Shown here piece by piece: positions 7,029 through 10,608 of a DNA stretch of 10,608 nt. The translations under genes were made by a program, and so were the position numbers. Within the stretch, counting starts at the first letter, position 1. Every line of letters starts with the position of its first letter. The stretch covers positions 1 to 10,608 of the forward strand of contig JAFYYO010000024.1 of NCBI GenBank assembly GCA_017557475.1, read 5' to 3'. The notes beneath the pieces were generated by a model. That model searched no databases. It saw nothing but the letters and a program-made list of their open reading frames with translations, and was not told the DNA's origin. This DNA comes from Bacteroidaceae bacterium. Lineage in GTDB: Bacteria; Bacteroidota; Bacteroidia; Bacteroidales; Bacteroidaceae.

Positions 7029-9380
7029 TCAGAGCCTGACATTCTGCTCGCTGCCGTCATAGTCAACTTGTTTCGACTGACCGCCAGGCAGGACGATGGT
7101 GAACTGCCGCTTCTGGAGCATGCCTGGGTAGTTGCCTTTGCGTTCGCCAAGCGTGAGAGTGCGTGAGCGGTCGTTCCAGCGGAAAGTGATAGTCGCGTAT
7201 TGTCCCTTCTCGTAATTGTAGTTGTCGCCCTCGTCTTCGTAGAGCGTGAACTCTCCATCAGCACCTGGATAGATGCGCAGCTCAATGTTGTCCCAAGCCT
7301 TCTCACCCACATATTGCATCTCAGGCCCGAGAGGCAGGATGCTGCCTGCCTTGACGAACATCGGCACGCGGTCGAGCGAGGTCTGGAGCGTCACTTTCTG
7401 TCCGCCATTATAAAGTCGGTTTGTCCAGAAGTCGTACCATCTCGTGCCCTTCGGCAAGTACTTTGAGGCGGTCTTGACCTTAGTCCAGTTCCCGTTGTCT
7501 GCCGTCTGCTGTCTGTTGTCTTCCTCTGTGTATTGCGCTTCGAGGATGGGAGCGGCCAGGATGCTACGACCGAACATGAACTCATCAGTCATGTCCCAGA
7601 CGGCCTTGTCCGAGGCGAAGTCGCTGAAGAGAGGACGCATATAGCTCTCGTCGTTCGAGGTTACTTGCCAAGCGGTGCTGTACAGATAGGGCAGGAAGCG
7701 ATAGCGTAGGCGGATGGTCTTCTCGATGGCATCGTAGACGGGCTCGCCTTTCTGGCCGAACTGCCAGATTTCGCGAGGCGCATCAGCCCCGTGACTACGG
7801 AAGACGGGACAGAAGAAGCCGTACTGCATCCAACGGACATAGAGTTCCTGGAACTGCGGATTGCGGGGCGCAGAGGCTGGTCCGCGTCTGTTATACGAAC
7901 CGCAGAAGAAGCCGCCAATGTCGGTGTTGAAGTTGGGATTGCCCGTCAGCGAGAAGCTCAAGCCTGCTGGAACTTGTTTGCGAAGCATGTCCCATGTGGA
8001 ATTTACATCGCCGCTCCACATGTTCGAGCCATAGTGTTGCTGGCCTGCAAACGAGCTGCGAGTCATGATGAAGACGCGCTTGGCCTGCCCTTCTTTACGC
8101 TGTTTCTGGTAGACGCCGCGAACTGTCTCGAGGGGGAAGGCGTTTCTTTGAGAGCGCCAAGTGCCGCCAAAGACCTTGTGATTATAGTCCGTCTCCTTCG
8201 GGTTGAAGAAGTCAGGGTCGGTAGAATCCATCCACCAAGCGTCGGTGCCATAGTCGAAGAGCGTCTTCAAGTACTTCCAGTAGATGTCGCGAGCCTCGGG
8301 ATTGAAGGCGTCATAGACTTTTACGCCAGAGGGATAGTCCATCCTGGGCGGCCAGATATGCGAGAGTCCGCTTTGCGGCCAGGTCTCTATGGGAAGCAGA
8401 AGGCCCTTCTCGTCGAGTTCGCGGAACTGCTTCGTCATGGGTCCGAAGCTGGCCCAGATGGAGATCATGAAGTGGGCGTGCTTCTTATGAACATTGTCGA
8501 TGAGCTGCTTGCCGCTGGTGAAGTCCTCGCCCGTGAAGTCCATAGAGTTCCACATATAGTTGCTTCCCCAGTATTGCCAGTCCTGGATGATGCCGTCGAG
8601 AGGCACTTCGAGAGCGCGATATTGGTCAACGATGCTCTCCGTCTCGGCTGCAGTCTTGTAGCGTTCTTTCGATTGCCAGAAGCCGAAGGTCCACATTGGG
8701 AACATCGGCACATCGCCTGTCAGGTGGCGAATCTGCGCGATAACTCCGTCGGCACTCCCGCCATACATGAAGTAGTAGTCGATGCTTTCGCCTGCTTCAG
8801 AGTCGAAGGTCATGCCGTCGAGGTTGTCCTCGAAGAGGGTGGGAGCGTAGTTGTCCCAATAGATGCCCCAGCCTTTGATGCTCTGCAGGACATTCTGGAA
8901 GTCCTCCAAGTTTGACTGTTCCATGCGTTTACGCTCGCCTCTGCGGTTCATCTTGCCGTTCTGAATGGTGCCCAAACCGTAGATAGCTTCATCCTTATCA
9001 AGGGTGAAAGTCTGCTTGGCCTTACTCGTTTCGCAGTCTTTCTCGCGGAGAAGAACCTTTCCCTTTGCAGTGAAGAAGGTCAGCGCACCAGTAATGGGAT
9101 TCACTCTTATCGTTAGTTCTTTGCTCGAGACGGAGCTTGAGGTCGAGCTGACTTGCAGGTCTTCGGGCTGAGCAATCACGACTAGGCTCTGTTTCTGATA
9201 GTCTGTTCCGACAGGTGTCTTGAAGACTCTCACGATGGAAGGCGTGAAGAACTCGATCTGAATCTTTGTCTTGCCGACTTCTTTCACGAAGGGTTTCTGT
9301 GCTGCAAACGCGGCGAGGCCGTTCGAAACAAACAGGCAGAATATCGCCAAAAGGCAGAAAAGGGAGCGTTTCATCTTCAT
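7029..9380 (-). CDS. Exported GH31 alpha-glycosidase, probably alpha-xylosidase
   Basis: A 783-residue protein with a signal peptide (about residues 1-27, ending GLAAFAA). An N-terminal beta-sandwich (about 28-220) precedes a GH31 TIM barrel starting at MFPMWTFGFWQSKERY (226-241) and continuing through QDWQYWG (266-272). The nucleophile is Asp385 in AWWMDSTDPD and the acid/base is Asp458 in MWSGDVNSTW. C-terminal beta domains include a DUF5110-like part near 680-783 (LRIYPGADGEFTLYEDEGD at 701-719). GH31 enzymes cleave alpha-linked sugars with retention. The QDWQYWG and WWMDSTDPD forms resemble bacterial alpha-xylosidases acting on xyloglucan side chains, but alpha-glucosidase is not excluded. 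The start could be 9380 or the second ATG at 9374; both keep the signal peptide. Residues 620-630 are encoded by a heptamer repeat. It has its own promoter and lies 330 bases upstream of GH43, so it is probably a separate transcription unit. Confidence 0.92.
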   Translation of the reverse strand: MKMKRSLFCLLAIFCLFVSNGLAAFAAQKPFVKEVGKTKIQIEFFTPSIVRVFKTPVGTDYQKQSLVVIAQPEDLQVSSTSSSVSSKELTIRVNPITGALTFFTAKGKVLLREKDCETSKAKQTFTLDKDEAIYGLGTIQNGKMNRRGERKRMEQSNLEDFQNVLQSIKGWGIYWDNYAPTLFEDNLDGMTFDSEAGESIDYYFMYGGSADGVIAQIRHLTGDVPMFPMWTFGFWQSKERYKTAAETESIVDQYRALEVPLDGIIQDWQYWGSNYMWNSMDFTGEDFTSGKQLIDNVHKKHAHFMISIWASFGPMTKQFRELDEKGLLLPIETWPQSGLSHIWPPRMDYPSGVKVYDAFNPEARDIYWKYLKTLFDYGTDAWWMDSTDPDFFNPKETDYNHKVFGGTWRSQRNAFPLETVRGVYQKQRKEGQAKRVFIMTRSSFAGQQHYGSNMWSGDVNSTWDMLRKQVPAGLSFSLTGNPNFNTDIGGFFCGSYNRRGPASAPRNPQFQELYVRWMQYGFFCPVFRSHGADAPREIWQFGQKGEPVYDAIEKTIRLRYRFLPYLYSTAWQVTSNDESYMRPLFSDFASDKAVWDMTDEFMFGRSILAAPILEAQYTEEDNRQQTADNGNWTKVKTASKYLPKGTRWYDFWTNRLYNGGQKVTLQTSLDRVPMFVKAGSILPLGPEMQYVGEKAWDNIELRIYPGADGEFTLYEDEGDNYNYEKGQYATITFRWNDRSRTLTLGERKGNYPGMLQKRQFTIVLPGGQSKQVDYDGSEQNVRL
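7494..7521. repeat. Four-copy heptamer repeat inside the GH31 gene
   Basis: Four contiguous 7-base units, GTTGTCT, GCCGTCT, GCTGTCT and GTTGTCT (plus strand, consensus GYYGTCT), lie within the coding sequence and encode about DNRQQTADNG (621-630). This polar stretch sits in a loop between PILEAQYTEE and the C-terminal beta domains, as expected for a tolerated insertion. Gain or loss of one unit would shift the frame. Confidence 0.8.
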
Positions 9381-9419
9381 TTTCCTTATTATTATAAGTA
9401 ATGTATAGGTTTCGGAGTG

Positions 9420-9450
9420 CTAAGGTACGAATTATTCTACAACTAATAAA
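9420..9450 (-). promoter_or_regulatory. Promoter of the GH31 gene
   Basis: On the minus strand TTTA (9450-9447), a 19-base spacer and TACCTTAG (9427-9420) match the Bacteroidetes consensus with one mismatch in each element. It lies 40 bases before the ATG at 9380, giving a leader of about 32 bases. The imperfect boxes fit a weaker or regulated promoter. Confidence 0.5.
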
Positions 9451-9496
9451 GCGTAAGCCTCATTGAGATATCTTTTTGATTTTTTTTGGTAAAAAG

Positions 9497-9528
9497 TTTG
9501 CAGGAATCAGGGGAATGTTGTACCTTTG
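9497..9528 (+). promoter_or_regulatory. Consensus promoter of tRNA-Val
   Basis: TTTG (9497-9500), a 20-base spacer and TACCTTTG (9521-9528) are a perfect match to the Bacteroidetes primary sigma consensus. Transcription would start near 9535, about 23 bases before the mature tRNA, leaving a short 5' leader for RNase P. It serves as the internal reference for what a strong promoter looks like here. Confidence 0.85.
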
Positions 9529-9557
9529 CAGCGCTTTTCAAGAAAAAGTGTGTTTCA

Positions 9558-9632
9558 GGGCGCTTAGCTCAGCTGGTTCAGAGCGTCTGCCTTACAAGCA
9601 GAGGGTCGGGGGTTCGAATCCCTCAGCGCCCA
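9558..9632 (+). tRNA. tRNA-Val (anticodon UAC)
   Basis: A full 75-base cloverleaf can be drawn. The acceptor stem GGGCGCT (9558-9564) pairs with AGCGCCC (9625-9631), with discriminator A at 9632. The D arm is GCTC/GAGC. The anticodon stem TCTGC/GCAGA encloses the loop CTTACAA, with anticodon TAC reading GUA (and probably other Val codons). The T arm GGGGG TTCGAAT CCCTC has one G-U pair. CCA is not encoded, so it must be added after transcription. The gene stands alone between its own promoter and terminator. Confidence 0.97.
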
Positions 9633-9636
9633 CAGA

Positions 9637-9670
9637 AAAAAGCGAAGTCGAGAGGCTTCGCTTTTTGTTT
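9637..9670 (+). terminator. Rho-independent terminator of tRNA-Val
   Basis: AAAAAGCGAAG (9637-9647), an 8-base loop and CTTCGCTTTTT (9656-9666) form an 11-bp stem running into a T-rich tract, directly after the tRNA 3' end. This is the clearest intrinsic terminator in the window. Confidence 0.88.
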
Positions 9671-9692
9671 TCTTCAATGTAAAGAGGGTCGT

Positions 9693-9770
9693 TCCCAAAC
9701 GACTGCAGTTAAGTTGCCAAACATAACACGTTATGATGCCCAACATAACACGTTATGTTTGCCAACGACA
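9693..9770. repeat. 22-bp palindromic repeat array after merR
   Basis: Two well-matched 22-base units (9715-9736 and 9737-9758) share CAACATAACACGTTATG-like sequence built on the dyad CATAAC, two bases, GTTATG. In the second unit the arms extend to AACATAAC and GTTATGTT. A diverged unit precedes them (9693-9714, starting TCCCAAACGAC) and a partial one follows (9760-9770, TGCCAACGACA). At the left edge GTCGTT (9688-9693) pairs with AACGAC (9698-9703). The array ends 10 bases past the merR stop, in the convergent gap after the tRNA terminator. It could be a 3'-end stem-loop cluster for merR, a protein-binding array or an intergenic repeat element. Confidence 0.75.
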
Positions 9771-9780
9771 CAGGGGTTGT

Positions 9781-10125
9781 TCAGAGTTCCTTCAGTTCGC
9801 GACTGATTTCCAGCAACTCTGCCTTGACGGATTGCAAATGTTCGATAATCTCGGAAGCATCGCTTGCTGCCTTCCTGTTCTTGCTCAAGACCTGTTTCGC
9901 AGCTGCAATCTTCATGCCGCGAACCTTGAGCAGATTATAGACGAGACGCACCTCTTCGATGTCTTCCTTTGTGTACATTCGCACACCTCTGCCGCTCTTC
10001 TTGGGCTTGATGTTGGGGAACTCTTTTTCCCAGAAACGCAACAACGACTCTGCTACGTTGAATTGCTCTGCTACTTCGGCAATACCGTAGTATTTCTTCA
10101 GCTCTTTGTTCGGATTGTATGCCAT
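9781..10125 (-). CDS. MerR-family transcriptional regulator
   Basis: A 114-residue DNA-binding protein with a MerR winged helix. The helix-turn-helix is YYGIAEVAEQFNVAESLLRF (12-31) and the wing and second helical pair are GRGVRMYTKEDIEEVRLVYN (45-64), followed by LLKVRGMKIAAAKQVL. The C-terminal 89-114 is a short amphipathic helix (EIIEHLQSVKAELLEISREL) suited to a dimer coiled coil. There is no effector domain and no cysteine, so it is not a metal- or redox-sensing MerR; the ligand, if any, is unknown. Small MerR proteins of this type are common beside alaS in Bacteroidetes as far as I recall, which hints at a housekeeping role. The start ATG lies about 32 bases after a predicted transcription start. 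Its promoter is interlocked with that of alaS, so it may influence alaS or itself. Confidence 0.9.
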   Translation of the reverse strand: MAYNPNKELKKYYGIAEVAEQFNVAESLLRFWEKEFPNIKPKKSGRGVRMYTKEDIEEVRLVYNLLKVRGMKIAAAKQVLSKNRKAASDASEIIEHLQSVKAELLEISRELKEL

Positions 10126-10159
10126 AATGCTCGCTTAAAGACCTTTTAGCTCGTTTTTC

Positions 10160-10191
10160 TTTGCAAAAGTACGTAAAACATTTTATCTTTG
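10160..10191 (+). promoter_or_regulatory. Consensus promoter of alaS
   Basis: TTTG (10160-10163), a 20-base spacer and TATCTTTG (10184-10191) fully match the Bacteroidetes primary sigma consensus. Transcription would start near 10198 and leave a leader of about 35 bases before the ATG at 10233. The site overlaps the merR promoter on the other strand. Confidence 0.8.
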
Positions 10192-10195
10192 CAAA
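10164..10195 (-). promoter_or_regulatory. Consensus promoter of the merR-type gene
   Basis: On the minus strand TTTG (10195-10192), a 20-base spacer and TACTTTTG (10171-10164) fully match the consensus. Transcription would start near 10157. Its -7 box abuts the -33 of the alaS promoter, and its -33 abuts the alaS -7, so both share the DNA from 10160 to 10195. Confidence 0.75.
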
Positions 10196-10232
10196 AATTT
10201 TCGAAAAAGATTAACAAAGAAACATAACTTTT

Positions 10233-10608
10233 ATGGCAATGACAGCAAATGAGATACGCGATTCGTTCCTGAAATACTTCGAGTCGAAGGGACATAAAAT
10301 CGTTCCGTCGGCTCCGATGGTTGTGAAGGACGACCCAACTCTAATGTTTACCAATGCGGGCATGAATCAGTGGAAGGACATCATCCTTGGTACTCGCGAC
10401 CCGGAACCCCGCCGTCGAGCAGACTCGCAAAAGTGTCTGCGTGTCAGCGGAAAGCATAACGACCTCGAGGAAGTCGGGCATGACACCTATCATCACACTA
10501 TGTTCGAGATGCTCGGAAACTGGTCGTTCGGCGACTATTTCAAGGAGGGAGCCATCGATATGGCGTGGGAATACCTCGTTGACGTGCTGAAGCTCGACCC
10601 GAAAGACC
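10233..10608 (+). CDS. alaS: Alanyl-tRNA synthetase, N-terminal part
   Basis: 125 codons are open to the window edge; the full enzyme is about 870 residues, so only the start of the class II catalytic core is seen. AlaRS charges tRNA-Ala with alanine in the cytoplasm. Diagnostic blocks match E. coli AlaRS closely: [20 protein letters not shown] (7-26), [17 protein letters not shown] (33-49), and [20 protein letters not shown] (72-91) followed by [16 protein letters not shown] (92-107). The start could be the ATG at 10233 or the in-frame ATG at 10239 ([10 protein letters not shown]); the latter resembles the usual N-terminus of relatives and cannot be ruled out. It is divergently transcribed from the merR-type gene. 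Confidence 0.97.
   Translation, partial: MAMTANEIRDSFLKYFESKGHKIVPSAPMVVKDDPTLMFTNAGMNQWKDIILGTRDPEPRRRADSQKCLRVSGKHNDLEEVGHDTYHHTMFEMLGNWSFGDYFKEGAIDMAWEYLVDVLKLDPKD

Noticed and set aside
7791..8915. 374-codon plus-strand ORF opposite GH31
   Set aside because: It is antisense to the GH31 barrel with catalytic motifs intact; no promoter or domain supports it.
9564..9746. 60-codon minus-strand ORF ending LRDSNPRPSACKADALNQLS
   Set aside because: This is the familiar spurious peptide from reading a tRNA gene antisense; the tRNA-Val cloverleaf explains the sequence. The two plus-strand ORFs over the same tRNA are rejected for the same reason.

Overview
The window reads as a chromosomal segment of a Bacteroidales bacterium, most likely Prevotella or a close relative. 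Four things point there. (1) Seven promoters resemble the Bacteroidetes primary-sigma consensus (TTTG, 19-21 bases, TAnnTTTG). (2) The starts show no obvious E. coli-like Shine-Dalgarno sequence. (3) A DUF2723/TMEM260-like membrane protein is present. (4) A short MerR-type gene lies back to back with alaS. Genus-level placement is inference from sequence style, not a database match.

Layout. Positions 1-1434 (minus) hold the N-terminal 478 codons of a multi-pass DUF2723 protein whose 3' part lies outside the window. The 292-base gap to 1727 holds its promoter, a heptamer repeat and a 21-bp palindromic repeat array. Positions 1727-5606 (minus) are a compact arabinose operon, transcribed araD > araA > araB. 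Positions 5715-6698 (minus) encode a secreted GH43 glycosidase. A 330-base gap (6699-7028) holds the GH43 promoter, a second 21-bp array and a perfect 14-bp palindrome; its GH31-proximal 97 bases show nothing recognisable. Positions 7029-9380 (minus) encode an exported GH31 alpha-glycosidase, probably an alpha-xylosidase. Then come tRNA-Val(UAC) on the plus strand with a consensus promoter and a strong terminator, a third repeat array (22-bp units), a MerR-family regulator (9781-10125, minus) and the first 125 codons of alaS (from 10233, plus).

How the genes fit together. GH31 and GH43 are exported enzymes that would release xylose and arabinose from plant hemicellulose side chains. AraA isomerises L-arabinose to L-ribulose, AraB phosphorylates it, and AraD epimerises L-ribulose-5-phosphate to D-xylulose-5-phosphate for the pentose phosphate pathway. 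No transporter, SusC/SusD pair or dedicated arabinose regulator is in the window.

I see no clearly new multi-gene system. The least explained parts are non-coding. Two 21-bp palindromic arrays share an exact 15-bp end in inverted orientation. A different 22-bp array follows merR. Four-copy heptamer runs occur at the DUF2723 promoter and inside the GH31 gene. The merR and alaS promoters are fully interlocked. The two long genes cut by the window edges (DUF2723, alaS) were identified by direct translation.
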